Shown here one piece after another: positions 18,253-27,302 of a DNA stretch of 64,000 bases. The translations under genes and the position numbers were made by a program. The stretch's first letter is position 1. Every line of letters begins with the position of its first letter. The notes beneath the pieces are model-generated. The model had not been told where the DNA came from. It saw nothing but the letters and a program-made list of their open reading frames with translations, and made no database searches. Where the stretch lies: the NCBI GenBank assembly GCA_963742715.1, contig CAVUMR010000002.1, forward strand, positions 2,046,001 to 2,110,000, written 5' to 3'. This DNA is from CAVUMR01 sp963742715. GTDB taxonomy: Bacteria; Actinomycetota; Actinomycetes; Mycobacteriales; Micromonosporaceae.

Positions 18253-19944
18253 GTGACCGCGCTCCAGCCACTTGACCGCCACCCGGCCGACCCGGGCACG
18301 CTGACCGCCGACAGCTCCTCGCTCGCCGCCCAGGCCAGCATGGCGCTCACCCTCGACTCGTCCACCCAGCGGGCGTACACGCCGGTCCATACCAACTGGC
18401 ACGGCATCGGTTCGGGCGAGGCGCAGCAGACCATCCAGCTGGTCAGCGCGGAAGCCAGGCAGGTGAGCAGCGCACCGGCGACCGCCGCGGTCGCGCTCGC
18501 CGCCTGGGCCCGTTCGGTCGAGCAGTTCAACGACGAGGTGGACCAGATCGTCCGCCGGCTCGCCAACCAGGAGTCGGCCGCCACGTCGGCCAGCTCGAAC
18601 CAGACCATCATCGACTCGATCCGGGCCGAGGCCCGCCGGCAGGCCGAGCGCGACTGGCACACCGCGTACGACACGTACATCGTGGCCGGCCGCGCCCAGG
18701 TGCAGCAGATCATCACCCAGGGTCCGGGCGACGACCTGGTGCTGCAGCTGTTCCAGGCCGGGCTGCTGCCGATGTCGGTGGTCAACGTCTTCCCGAACGT
18801 CGACTTCGGGCGGGCCGACTGGCGGGCGCTGTTCGCGAACCTGCGCGCCCACGGCATCGACCCGCTCGAGTGGGCGGCCGCCGGTACGTACGATCCGGCC
18901 CTGCTCAGGGAACGGCTCGACCTGTTCCGCGGCATGGGCGTACCGCCGCGCGAGTTCTCCACCCTGCTGCAGGTCTATTACGTGTCGGTGGCCGCGGACA
19001 AGGCCGGCATCGACCTGACCCAGTGGGATCCGAACCGCGGTGCCAGCGCGCTGTCGGACATCATCCAGCGGGTCTACACCTACTACGGCAACCTGTACCT
19101 CGATCACCCGTGGATGCAGTGGGCCGGCATGGCGAACATGGTCGGCCCGTCGTTCGCGGCCGGCTTCTACGACCTGAGCCTGTTCCGGCGCGTCGCCGGC
19201 TGGCTGGACAAGCCGGGCGTGCCGTTCGACATGTCGGTCATCGCGCACGCGTCCGACCAGGAGCTGAAGTTCTTCGAGACCACGTTCCTGTCCATGCAGA
19301 AGGACATCTTCTACGACCAGGCGTCGATGCACGAGGCGTACCTGGAGGGCGGCATGGGCGCCATCCGGGAGCTGGAGGCGGCCGGCCTCATCGACTCGCG
19401 CACCAGCCTCGCCTGGGACCAGATCGACGAGGGCCGCCTCACCGGCGACGCCGACCTGCTCGCCGCCGGCAACACCGCGCTGCTGCGGCGCGAGCAGGAA
19501 GACGTCATCCAGTACAACTACGACCGGATGTACGACCGGCCGGTCACCGGTCCGGCGTTCACGTACCTGATGACCGCGATCGGCGAGCCGTCCATCCCGG
19601 GCGCGCACAGCTTCTCCGACTACAAGCCGCTGGTCGTCACGATCGACACCCCGGGCCCGGACAACATCCCGTTCACGCCGTGGGACAACCCGCTGGAGGG
19701 CGAGGTCAACGTCACCACGCCGCTGCCGGACGGCAACATCGCGCACTTCGACGACCGGTGGACGTACATCACCGAGGACACCCTGCCGGCGTACCAGGAG
19801 TTGATCCGGGAGCACCCGGACCAGGCGCGCGAGATCATCGGTACCGACGTGGGCGACCGGATCGACGACTACCGGATCTACCACCGGTTGGACAGTCTCG
19901 CCGAGCAGTACCTCACCGACTGGGGAGTAGATTTCGACCAGTGA
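18253..19944 (+). CDS. WXG-like large protein, candidate type VII secretion substrate
   Basis: 563 aa, not recognised as a named family. The first about 110 residues look like a helical WXG100-type module (turn NWHGIGSGEAQQ between two Ala/Gln/Ser-rich helices), suggesting ESX/type VII export. The remaining 450 residues form a large soluble domain with many Trp, Tyr and Asp. No signal peptide or membrane segment is seen. The GTG start has only a weak GAGGG upstream. The stop overlaps the next start by 4 bp (GTGA), coupling it to a lipoprotein gene. This is compatible with an effector-immunity pair, but I see no recognisable toxin motif. Confidence 0.75.
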   Translation: MTALQPLDRHPADPGTLTADSSSLAAQASMALTLDSSTQRAYTPVHTNWHGIGSGEAQQTIQLVSAEARQVSSAPATAAVALAAWARSVEQFNDEVDQIVRRLANQESAATSASSNQTIIDSIRAEARRQAERDWHTAYDTYIVAGRAQVQQIITQGPGDDLVLQLFQAGLLPMSVVNVFPNVDFGRADWRALFANLRAHGIDPLEWAAAGTYDPALLRERLDLFRGMGVPPREFSTLLQVYYVSVAADKAGIDLTQWDPNRGASALSDIIQRVYTYYGNLYLDHPWMQWAGMANMVGPSFAAGFYDLSLFRRVAGWLDKPGVPFDMSVIAHASDQELKFFETTFLSMQKDIFYDQASMHEAYLEGGMGAIRELEAAGLIDSRTSLAWDQIDEGRLTGDADLLAAGNTALLRREQEDVIQYNYDRMYDRPVTGPAFTYLMTAIGEPSIPGAHSFSDYKPLVVTIDTPGPDNIPFTPWDNPLEGEVNVTTPLPDGNIAHFDDRWTYITEDTLPAYQELIREHPDQAREIIGTDVGDRIDDYRIYHRLDSLAEQYLTDWGVDFDQ

Positions 19945-20597
19945 TCCACCCCCGCTATCCCGCCCGTACCGCTCGTGACCAGGTCATATGCGCCATGATT
20001 GCGGTACTTGCGGCAAGTTCCGTCCTGCTGGGCCTAGGAGGCTGCACCGTGACCACCGGCCACCGCGAGCCCGCGTCGACGAAGGTGCGGGAGGTGCTCG
20101 ACAGCGGTAGCGGCCGGTTCGACCTGACCAGGCCGCCGAGCCGGGACGAGGCCGGCATGCCGGCCGGCAAGTCCCACGTCACCTACCAGCGCGACGACCA
20201 CAAGCCGTTCCACGTCGCGGTCCAGCTCCCGGACGGCCGCGGGTTGGACCTGGACGTCCGGCTGGTCACGTTCGACTCGATGTCCGCGCCGGACCCGGAG
20301 TCCGCGCCGCCGACCACGATGGACGTGCACCACTACCCCGACTCGTTGGAAGCCGGCCGGGACCATCTGCTCGCGGCGGCGGAGCAGTTCGGCCTGGACG
20401 AGTCGGCCATCACCAGGTGGTACACCGAGGCCACCAGCAAGCGCCCGGTACAGGCGCCACCGGCGGTCGAGCTGCCGTGGCTGCGCGCCACCATCGGGTA
20501 CCTCAAGCTGGAGGTACAGGCGCGCTACACCCCGCCGGTGGACACCGCGCAGTCCGCGCAGACGGTGGTGCACTACCTGCTGACCTGGCAGTCCTGA
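19941..20597 (+). CDS. Lipoprotein of unknown function, coupled to the WXG-like protein
   Basis: 218 aa from GTG 19941. The N-terminus has a basic stretch, a hydrophobic core (MIAVLAASSVLLGL) and a lipobox LGGC, so it should be lipidated and face outward from the membrane. The mature part is hydrophilic and ends with LPWLRATIGYLKLEVQARY and VHYLLTWQS, suggesting a beta-rich fold. The 4-bp overlap with the upstream gene implies joint production. Lipoproteins in this position can act as immunity or chaperone-like partners for secreted proteins; here that is inference only. Confidence 0.75.
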   Translation: MIHPRYPARTARDQVICAMIAVLAASSVLLGLGGCTVTTGHREPASTKVREVLDSGSGRFDLTRPPSRDEAGMPAGKSHVTYQRDDHKPFHVAVQLPDGRGLDLDVRLVTFDSMSAPDPESAPPTTMDVHHYPDSLEAGRDHLLAAAEQFGLDESAITRWYTEATSKRPVQAPPAVELPWLRATIGYLKLEVQARYTPPVDTAQSAQTVVHYLLTWQS

Positions 20598-20604
20598 GCC
20601 ACCG

Positions 20605-21060
20605 GTGCCGCTGGCCGCGCTACTCGCTCTCGCCCACCTCGCCGTGGCGGCGGTGTGGCTGGGCTCGATGACGTACAGCCTCGGCGCGGTACAACCGAAG
20701 ATCGCCCGGTTCTTCACCGATGAGCTGCGCCGCGAGGACTTCCTGGTCACGCTGGCGCAGGGCAACCGGTGGCGGGTCGTCGGGCTGATCGCCGTACTGG
20801 TGCTGACCGGAGCCGCGGTCACCCTGATCACCGGGTCCGGCGCGGTCCGGCTGGGGTACGGCGTCGCCACGGTGCTCTATCTCGGCGCGGCCGGGGTGTT
20901 CTGGTACGTGTCCTGGCGGCACTGGCCGGCACGGATCTTCGCGGTACCCGAGGAGGTACCGGCGTTCCGCCGGCGACTGACCGCACTGGCGTACACCATG
21001 CTGGTTCTGGTGGGTCTGGCGTTCCTGACCGCGCTCAGTGTCTCGATCGACGTGGCGTAA
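20605..21060 (+). CDS. Four-helix membrane protein (CopD-like)
   Basis: 151 aa, strongly hydrophobic with four predicted membrane helices: about 2-26, 55-77, 82-103 and 127-148. WLGSMTYSLGAVQPKIARF in helix 1 and YVSWRHWPARIF after helix 3 resemble the CopD/DUF2269-type integral membrane fold. No copper-binding His pair can be assigned with confidence. GTG 20605 follows the lipoprotein stop by 7 bp and the epimerase gene starts 4 bp after its stop, so all are probably one transcript. Confidence 0.75.
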   Translation: MPLAALLALAHLAVAAVWLGSMTYSLGAVQPKIARFFTDELRREDFLVTLAQGNRWRVVGLIAVLVLTGAAVTLITGSGAVRLGYGVATVLYLGAAGVFWYVSWRHWPARIFAVPEEVPAFRRRLTALAYTMLVLVGLAFLTALSVSIDVA

Positions 21061-21064
21061 CGCC

Positions 21065-21967
21065 GTGCGGGTGGTGATCGCCGGCTCCAGCGGGCTCATC
21101 GGCACCGCGCTGCGGCAGTCGTACGCGGACGACGGGCACACCGTGATCCGGCTGGTACGGCGTCCCGCCGGCGCCCCGGACGAGCTGCGGTGGGACCACA
21201 CCGCGCCCGATCCGGCCCTGCTCGACGGCGCCGACGTGCTGATCAACCTGGCCGGTGCCGGACTGGGCGACCGCCGCTGGTCCCGCCGGTACCGCGAGAC
21301 GATCCTGCGTACCAGGACGGACACCGCGGCCGCGCTGGCCCGGATGGCGGCCGCCGCGGCGCACCCGCCGCCGGTGTTCCTGTCCACCTCCGGGATCCGG
21401 TACTACGGGATCGACCGGGGTGACGAGCTCCTCACCGAGGCCAGTACCGCGGACCCGACCGGCCTGCTGCCGACGGTCGCGTGGGAGTGGGAGCAGGCGA
21501 CCGCGCCGGCCTCGGACGCCGGCGTACGGGTGTGCCACCTGCGGCTCGGGCTGGTGCTGTCCAGCGCGGGCGGGCTGCTCCCCCGGTTGGTACCGCTGTT
21601 CCGCGCCGGGCTCGGCACCCGGATCGGCTCCGGTCGGGAGTACTGGAGCTACCTCTCGCTGTACGACACGGTCCGCGCGGTCCGGTTCCTCGCCACGGCG
21701 GCCGGCGCGAGCGGGCCGTACAACGTGACCGCTCCGGATCCGGTACGCAATCGCGAGTTCACCCGCCTGCTGGCCGCGGCGGTACACCGGCCGGCGGTGC
21801 TGGTGGCGCCCCGCTGGGCGCTGCGGATCGCGCTGGGCGGGATCGCGTCGGAGGTGTTCGGCGGGCTGCGCGTGGTGCCGGAGCGGCTGACCGCCGCCGG
21901 GTTCCGGTTCGCGCAACCCGACCTGCCGTCCACGCTGGCCGAGGCGCTACGGCCGGGAGGCGGCTAG
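21065..21967 (+). CDS. TIGR01777-family NAD-dependent epimerase-like protein
   Basis: 300 aa. The N-terminal Rossmann loop VVIAGSSGLIGTAL, the family segments DVLINLAGAGLGDRRWS and FLSTSGIRYYG, and the C-terminal DUF1731 portion (PRWALRIALGGIASEVF) identify the YfcH/SulA-like TIGR01777 group. Substrates of this family are mostly unknown. GTG 21065 was chosen because the nucleotide-binding beta strand starts at residue 2. The extra 9 residues from 21038 would lie inside the previous gene. Confidence 0.88.
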   Translation: MRVVIAGSSGLIGTALRQSYADDGHTVIRLVRRPAGAPDELRWDHTAPDPALLDGADVLINLAGAGLGDRRWSRRYRETILRTRTDTAAALARMAAAAAHPPPVFLSTSGIRYYGIDRGDELLTEASTADPTGLLPTVAWEWEQATAPASDAGVRVCHLRLGLVLSSAGGLLPRLVPLFRAGLGTRIGSGREYWSYLSLYDTVRAVRFLATAAGASGPYNVTAPDPVRNREFTRLLAAAVHRPAVLVAPRWALRIALGGIASEVFGGLRVVPERLTAAGFRFAQPDLPSTLAEALRPGGG

Positions 21968-22001
21968 CTGTTGCGGACGGGCCGGCGTTGCGCCGAGCCG
22001 G

Positions 22002-22007
22002 TAGGGT
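22002..22007 (+). promoter_or_regulatory. Candidate -10 element upstream of WXG100-like gene
   Basis: TAGGGT, 64 nt before ATG 22072, in a non-coding gap. It matches the TANNNT pattern typical of actinobacterial -10 boxes. No good -35 was found at 17-18 nt. Confidence 0.3.
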
Positions 22008-22071
22008 GCGAACGCGCAGGACAGGATCCGCAGGACACAGGGTTCCGGAACGTCAGAGGTGGGGGAACGCC

Positions 22072-22425
22072 ATGCCCGACGGCTACGTGGAGTTGGACCC
22101 CGACACGGTCGCCACCGCCGGCACCCGCACAGCCGCGACCTCGGAGCAGTGGGCGTCCTGGGCCGGTCGGGTGGAGAACCTGATGCGCACCGCCGCCGGC
22201 AACGCGATGGAGTCGGTTGTCACGACCGCGATCGAGGGTCACCTGTCGGCCTGGAACCCGCGGCTGCAGCGCATGGCGACCAACGTCGAGACGGTGGGTA
22301 CCAACGCCACCTCGGCGTCGTACGTGATGACCAACGCCGACCACACCTCCACCACCGCGCTCGGCCAGCAGGGTGCCCAGGTCGAGACGACCTGCTCGGC
22401 GCTGAGCCGGCCGATCACCCACTGA
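22072..22425 (+). CDS. WXG100-like / ESX-type small protein
   Basis: 117 aa. Two amphipathic helical stretches are separated by a turn, with WASWAGRVENLM in the first half and many Ala/Thr/Ser. The size and composition fit WXG100/ESX-secretion-associated proteins, although a strict W-x-G turn is not obvious. It starts with MPDGYVELDPDTVATAG, typical of PE/WXG-type N-termini in actinomycetes. It stands alone, with no ESX core gene nearby. GGGGGA lies just before the ATG. Confidence 0.65.
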   Translation: MPDGYVELDPDTVATAGTRTAATSEQWASWAGRVENLMRTAAGNAMESVVTTAIEGHLSAWNPRLQRMATNVETVGTNATSASYVMTNADHTSTTALGQQGAQVETTCSALSRPITH

Positions 22426-22437
22426 CGGCGCCGTGAT

Positions 22438-22458
22438 CACCGGCTGAAATGGCCGGTG
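22438..22458. terminator. Candidate bidirectional terminator hairpin
   Basis: Perfect 7-bp inverted repeat CACCGGC/GCCGGTG with a 7-nt loop, in the short gap between two convergent genes (ends at 22425 and 22486). No U-tract, as is common in high-GC actinobacteria. Confidence 0.5.
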
Positions 22459-22485
22459 CCCGGAGCAGGTCGGCTGCGGAGCGGG

Positions 22486-24723
22486 TCAGCTGGCGGAGCG
22501 GACCTCCACCGATCGCCGTTCCTCGTCGCGGGCGGCGAGTTCCCGCAGCAGGGCGAGCTGGGGCGGGTGGCTCAGGAACGGGCCGAGATCGGCCGGCGCC
22601 AGCGCCCGGGAGAACAGGAAGCCTTGCGCGTCCTGGCACCCGACCGCGGTCATCGCCTCCAACTGGTGCGCCGTCTCCACCCCTTCGGCGACCGTAGCGA
22701 GACCCAGCGCGGCGGCCAGGTCGACAACCGCGCCCGCCAGCGACGGATCCTCGTCCACGGTGAAGCTCCGGTCGATCTTGACGATGTCGACCGGGAGGCC
22801 ACGCAGCGCGCCCAGCGACGAGTAGCCGATGCCGAAGTCGTCCAGCGCGACCCGTACGCCGAGCGCGCGGATCGCCTCCAGGTGGACCAGCACATCCGGG
22901 TCGCCGTACGCCGCGATCGACTCGGTGACCTCCACGATGAGCCGGGTACCGGGCAGTCCGCTGCCGCGCAGCGCGTCGGCGACCGCGGTCACCACCTGCG
23001 GCTCGCGCAGGTGCAGGCCGGAGATGTTGACCGACACGGTCATCCCCGGTGCGTCCCGCAGTGCGACCGGCCAGGACGCGGCCTCGCGGCAGGCCCGCCG
23101 AAGCACCTCCGTCTCGATCGGGACGATGACCCCGGTCTGTTCCGCGGCCGAGATGAAGTTGGCCGGGCTCAGCAGGCCACGTTCGGGATGCTGCCACCGC
23201 AGCAGCGCCTCGAAGCCGCGTACCGCACCGTTTCGGAGGTCCACGATCGGCTGGTAGTGGATGACGAACTCGTCCTGTGCGAGCGCTCTGACCAGCCGCT
23301 GCCGGGTCGCGCCGCCGCCGTTCACCGCGTCGAGCATGTCGGGGGTCACCAGCTCGTAGCGGTTCTTCCCGCGCGCCTTGGCCACGTACATCGCGACGTC
23401 GGCGTCCCGCAGCAGCTCCTCCGGGGACTCGGCCGGGCCGTCGGGGATCGCCGCGCCGATGCTGCAGCTGATCGAGATGTCGTGCTCGTCGATCCGGAAC
23501 GGTTCCGCGATCGAGTGCACGATCCGGTCCCCGATCTGCCAGACCTGGTCCGCCGACACGTCGTGCATGACCATGCCGAACTCGTCGCCGCCGAGCCGGG
23601 CGACCAGGTCACCGGGGCGCTGACAGGCCCGCAACCGACCGGCGACGGCACGCAGCAGCGCGTCGCCGACGCTGTGACCGAGGCCGTCGTTGACGGTCTT
23701 GAAGTCGTCCAGGTCGATGAACAGGACCGCGACCAACCTGCCGGCGTCGATCGTCTCGCCGATCCGGTCGCTGAGCAGGGCCCGGTTGGGCAGCGCGGTG
23801 AGCGAGTCGTGGGACGCGCGGTGGGTCAGCGCGGCATGCAACCGGACGTTCTCGATCGCGAACGCCACCTGGTTGCCGAGCGCCTCCAGCGCGAGCCGGC
23901 CACCGGAGCCGATCGGCTGGTCGGCGCTGGCGAGCAGTACGCCGACGTGGTCGTCGCCGGCGGACAGCGCGATCCGTACCGCGCCGGGAGCGGTGTCGTC
24001 GGCCCGCACCGCGTCAGCTTCCGGAGCGTCCGGATCGGTGATCAACAGGGCGCATCGCACCTGGGAGAGATTCACCAGGAGTACGGGCACCGCCTCGGTG
24101 CCGAGCGCGATCACTTCCGCCTCGGTACGGGCCCGCAGCAGCCGGTGGCTGAGCGCGTTCAGGGCCTCCTGGCGGGCGGCCGACCGCTCGTGCCGGGCCA
24201 GCGTCGCGGCGAGGATCCGCAGCGGGATCAGCGCGAACAGCATGCCCGGCAGTACGAACGTCGGCAGCGCCGCCGGGGTCAGCAGGTGGAACGACGGGTG
24301 CTGGATGATCGACAGCGCCTCGATGAGCGCGCAGTACAACAGGGCGCGGGCGGCCGCGTCCCGGTTCCGCCCGCGCAGCGCGGCGAACATCCCGGCCGCG
24401 AACAGCAGGCTCATCATGTTGGCGAGATCGCCGATCACCAGGCCGACCGTCATGAACGCGGCCGCGTCGACAGCCGTGGCGAGGTACGGGCTGCGGTTGC
24501 TGCGGTACACCCGGACATATCCGGCGCCGAGCAGACCCACCGCGACGAGACCGGTGGCGATCACCAGCAGTGATCGTCCCGAGAAGAGGACCGCGGGCGC
24601 CAGGATCGTCAGGTTCGCGAGCACCACAATGAGATAGACCCACCGGATGCGGCTGGTGAGGCCGGTGGGACGACCCAGGATCCGCAGGATCCATCCCCAC
24701 GCGTCGCGCACGCTGCCTGTCAC
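22486..24723 (-). CDS. Membrane-bound GGDEF-EAL cyclic-di-GMP enzyme
   Basis: 745 aa. An N-terminal membrane part (about 25-150, five to six helices) and a GAF-like linker (about 170-310) precede the two catalytic domains. The diguanylate cyclase motif is GGDEF at 378-382. RPGD lies exactly 5 residues upstream, the product-inhibition I-site. The phosphodiesterase motif is EALLRW (E505-L507), and SVNIS, EVTES, LDDFGIGYSS, KIDRSF, AEGVE and QGF are all present. Both halves therefore look active. The architecture resembles the Streptomyces RmdA/RmdB-type enzymes that control development. It is convergent with the upstream gene, with a hairpin between them. Confidence 0.95.
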   Translation of the reverse strand: MTGSVRDAWGWILRILGRPTGLTSRIRWVYLIVVLANLTILAPAVLFSGRSLLVIATGLVAVGLLGAGYVRVYRSNRSPYLATAVDAAAFMTVGLVIGDLANMMSLLFAAGMFAALRGRNRDAAARALLYCALIEALSIIQHPSFHLLTPAALPTFVLPGMLFALIPLRILAATLARHERSAARQEALNALSHRLLRARTEAEVIALGTEAVPVLLVNLSQVRCALLITDPDAPEADAVRADDTAPGAVRIALSAGDDHVGVLLASADQPIGSGGRLALEALGNQVAFAIENVRLHAALTHRASHDSLTALPNRALLSDRIGETIDAGRLVAVLFIDLDDFKTVNDGLGHSVGDALLRAVAGRLRACQRPGDLVARLGGDEFGMVMHDVSADQVWQIGDRIVHSIAEPFRIDEHDISISCSIGAAIPDGPAESPEELLRDADVAMYVAKARGKNRYELVTPDMLDAVNGGGATRQRLVRALAQDEFVIHYQPIVDLRNGAVRGFEALLRWQHPERGLLSPANFISAAEQTGVIVPIETEVLRRACREAASWPVALRDAPGMTVSVNISGLHLREPQVVTAVADALRGSGLPGTRLIVEVTESIAAYGDPDVLVHLEAIRALGVRVALDDFGIGYSSLGALRGLPVDIVKIDRSFTVDEDPSLAGAVVDLAAALGLATVAEGVETAHQLEAMTAVGCQDAQGFLFSRALAPADLGPFLSHPPQLALLRELAARDEERRSVEVRSAS

Positions 24724-24840
24724 CTAGGTCCGCCTCTGGTCGCTCCTTCAGTCTTCTAGCTGGTAGATCGGCAGACCCGTGGAGAATCCCAGCCAGACCA
24801 CGGACCGCACCTGTCTGGCACCCGGCCCGCCTCGTCGCGC

Positions 24841-24950
24841 TCAGGTGGGCGGCTGAGCTGGCGGGGCGGCGCTCAAATGTCGGGCCGGCGGGGCGGCGCT
24901 CAGGTGGTCGCATACCTCGGGCCGGCGGGGCGGCGCTCAGGTGGTCGGGT
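24841..24950. repeat. Decaying tandem repeat at the 3' end of the aldehyde dehydrogenase gene
   Basis: A GGCGGGGCGGCGCTCA core recurs at 24858, 24885 and 24922, with related flanks such as CTCAGGTGGTCG. The copy nearest the gene overlaps the last codons and stop of the dehydrogenase (24937). The others look like degenerate copies of the gene's own 3' end. Unit length varies (27-37 bp). Confidence 0.75.
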
Positions 24951-26523
24951 ACAGGCTGTAGTCCGGGAAGTTGCCGGCCAGCCGCTCCCCCGCCGGTCCT
25001 TCGGTGACCGCCTGCACCAGCAGCTCGCCGCCGACGAACGCGCCCTGCCAGGAGGCGCCGCGGCCGCCGAACGGCTCGGCCCGGTCGCCACGGGAGCGTG
25101 GCTTGTTGATACCGACCTTGAACGCCTGTACCTGCTCGGCCAGCTTCGCCGCGATGCCCTCGTCGTCGCAGGCGATACTGCTGACCAGCGCGCCGTTGGA
25201 CGCGTTCATCGCGGCCAGCAGTTCAGCCTCGGTGTCCACCACCACGATCGTGTCGACCGGCCCGAACGGTTCGGCGTGCATCAGCCGGGACCGGCCGGGC
25301 GGCGCCAACAGCAGGGTCGGCGCGACGTACGCCGAGGTCTCCTGGTCGGGCAGGAACCGGTCGCCGAGCGCACCCCGGTACAACGGGACCGCGCCGTGCC
25401 GCAGCGCCTCGTCCACCGTGTCGCGCAGCTCGTCCGCCTTGCTCGCGCTGATCAGCGGCCCATAGTCGAGCTCCGGCAGCGGATCGTCGGCATGCTCGAC
25501 CGCGAGCGGATGGCCCACCCGGACCGAGCCGAGCACCCGGTAGTACATGTCGAGAAACGCGTCGACGAGCCCGCGCTGGACCACGAACCGCGGGTACGCC
25601 GTGCACCGCTGCTTGCCGTACTCGAAGCCCTTCTTCAGGTGCTTGGCGAGCGTGTCCCAGTCGGAGTACTCCCAGATGCCCCAGGCGTTGAGCCCCTCCT
25701 GTTCGATCATGTGCCGCTTGTTCGTGTCGAGCAGCGCGGCGGCCACCTTGCCGCCGTTGGACCGCCCGCCGACGAAGGCGACGGCGCCGACCTCCGGCCC
25801 GCGTACCAGCACCTCGGACAGCTCGCCGCCGGCGCCGGAGAGCAGCGTGCAGGGCAGCCCGGCCCGGCGCATCAGCGCGTGCGCCACGGTCAGGCACACC
25901 GCCCCGCCCTGCGTCGGAGTCTTCGCGAGCACCGCGTTGCCGGCCAGCATCTGTACCAGCTCGGCATGCACCAGTACGGACATCGGGTAGTTCCAGCTCG
26001 CGATGTTCGATACCGGGCCCGGCAGCGGGGTGCGGCCGTCGAGCATCGGCTCGATCTCGTCGAGGTACCAGGCCACCCCGTCCAGGCACCGGTCCACGTC
26101 CGCGCAGGCCAGCCGCCACGGCTTGCCGATCTCCCAGACCAGCAGCAACGCCAGCAGGTCACGCTCGGCCCGCATCGCGTCGACCGCGGCCGCCACCCGG
26201 GCGCGCCGCTCGGCCAGCGGGGTCGCCGACCAGGTGCGGTGCTGCTCGGCGGCGGCGCGCAGCGCGGTACGGGCGACCTCGGGCGAGACCTTCGGCAGGT
26301 GGGTCAGCAGCGTCCCGTCAACCGGGGTACGCACCGGCAGCGGCTCACCCACCGCCGCCCACTCCCCCGCGACCAGGTTGCGCAGCCGCGGCGCGGGTTC
26401 CCCGCCCGACCCGGCCGCCGCGGCGCTCGGCGCGATCGCTTCCGGCACGGCCGCCGCCGCCCGGTCCAGAACCTCGGTCCATGCGGTACCGCGGGCGAGT
26501 CGCAATGTCGTGGGTGCGGTCAT
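24937..26523 (-). CDS. Aldehyde dehydrogenase superfamily protein
   Basis: 528 aa, usual family length. Recognisable parts are ASWNYPMSVL (family PWNFP region), LAKTPTQ (cofactor Lys region), VAFVGGRSNGGKVA (NAD loop), a Glu in IEQEGLNAW where classical enzymes have ELGGKNP, and the catalytic Cys in KQRCTAYPR. The C-terminal AEPFGPVD matches the EEPFGPV motif. The divergent Glu/Cys contexts place it outside the standard betaine/acetaldehyde groups, so the substrate is unknown. A GGGAG precedes ATG 26523. It is transcribed away from the sigma factor gene. Confidence 0.88.
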   Translation of the reverse strand: MTAPTTLRLARGTAWTEVLDRAAAAVPEAIAPSAAAAGSGGEPAPRLRNLVAGEWAAVGEPLPVRTPVDGTLLTHLPKVSPEVARTALRAAAEQHRTWSATPLAERRARVAAAVDAMRAERDLLALLLVWEIGKPWRLACADVDRCLDGVAWYLDEIEPMLDGRTPLPGPVSNIASWNYPMSVLVHAELVQMLAGNAVLAKTPTQGGAVCLTVAHALMRRAGLPCTLLSGAGGELSEVLVRGPEVGAVAFVGGRSNGGKVAAALLDTNKRHMIEQEGLNAWGIWEYSDWDTLAKHLKKGFEYGKQRCTAYPRFVVQRGLVDAFLDMYYRVLGSVRVGHPLAVEHADDPLPELDYGPLISASKADELRDTVDEALRHGAVPLYRGALGDRFLPDQETSAYVAPTLLLAPPGRSRLMHAEPFGPVDTIVVVDTEAELLAAMNASNGALVSSIACDDEGIAAKLAEQVQAFKVGINKPRSRGDRAEPFGGRGASWQGAFVGGELLVQAVTEGPAGERLAGNFPDYSLYPTT

Positions 26524-26756
26524 CGGTGAGCTCCCGTCCTGGCTGACCTGCTCGGCGACGTCGACGGCACCGTTACCTGACTTTCCAGAGTGCGTACGAC
26601 CGCGCCGACCACCAACCCCAGATCCACCATGTGGAAGCCCCAGACTGTGACCCTTACCTCGAATGACCGTCCAGCGTGGCTGTCGTCACCCGCGATCGAC
26701 CGTCGCTGCAACAGTTCGGCGGATCCGTGCGTTCTCTACCCGAACGGGAGGTGCGG

Positions 26757-27302
26757 ATGGACGATCCAGGGCAGTTCGAGGAGTACGTCAGCGCGCGGGC
26801 GCCGAGCCTGCTCCGCTACGCGTACGTGTTGACCGGTAACCCGCATGACGCGGCGGACCTGGTCCAGGAGGCGCTGGTTCGGCTCAGGTCGCGGTGGTCG
26901 CGGCTGGCCGACGACCGCAATCTCGACGCGTACGTGCGAACCACTATCGCCCGACTGCACGTCAGCTTCTGGCGCCGACGCAGGCGGGAGCGGCTGGTCG
27001 CCACGATGCCGGAGCGGGCGCTGACCGACGAGGCGCTGACCCGCGCCGAAGGCGACGCCGGACTGTGGCGGGCGCTGACCGGCCTCCCGCCGCGACAACG
27101 CGCGGTGCTGGTCCTGCGCTACTACGAGCAGCTCTCCGATCAGGAGATCGCGCAGGTACTCGGCATCTCCCGCGGCACCGTGCGCAGCCAGGCCGCGCGT
27201 GGTCTGGACAAGCTCCGATCCGGGTGGTCCCCGGCCGAGTTGAGCGGGACGGCCGGCCGCTCAACCGCGCAGCCGAGCCGGAACCTCAGGAGGCCCCAAT
27301 GA
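26757..27302 (+). CDS. ECF RNA polymerase sigma factor (actinobacterial SigE-like group)
   Basis: 181 aa from ATG 26757 with GGGAGGT 5 nt upstream; a longer in-frame start at 26676 lacks a ribosome site. Region 2 spans about 10-80 (LLRYAYVLTGNPHDAADLVQEAL ... VRTTIARLHVSFWRR). Region 4 spans about 100-155 (LPPRQRAVLVLRYYEQLSDQEIAQVLGISRGTVRSQAARGLDKL). No region 3 is present. Its stop overlaps the next start (ATGA), so the membrane protein that follows is the likely regulator. Confidence 0.93.
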   Translation: MDDPGQFEEYVSARAPSLLRYAYVLTGNPHDAADLVQEALVRLRSRWSRLADDRNLDAYVRTTIARLHVSFWRRRRRERLVATMPERALTDEALTRAEGDAGLWRALTGLPPRQRAVLVLRYYEQLSDQEIAQVLGISRGTVRSQAARGLDKLRSGWSPAELSGTAGRSTAQPSRNLRRPQ

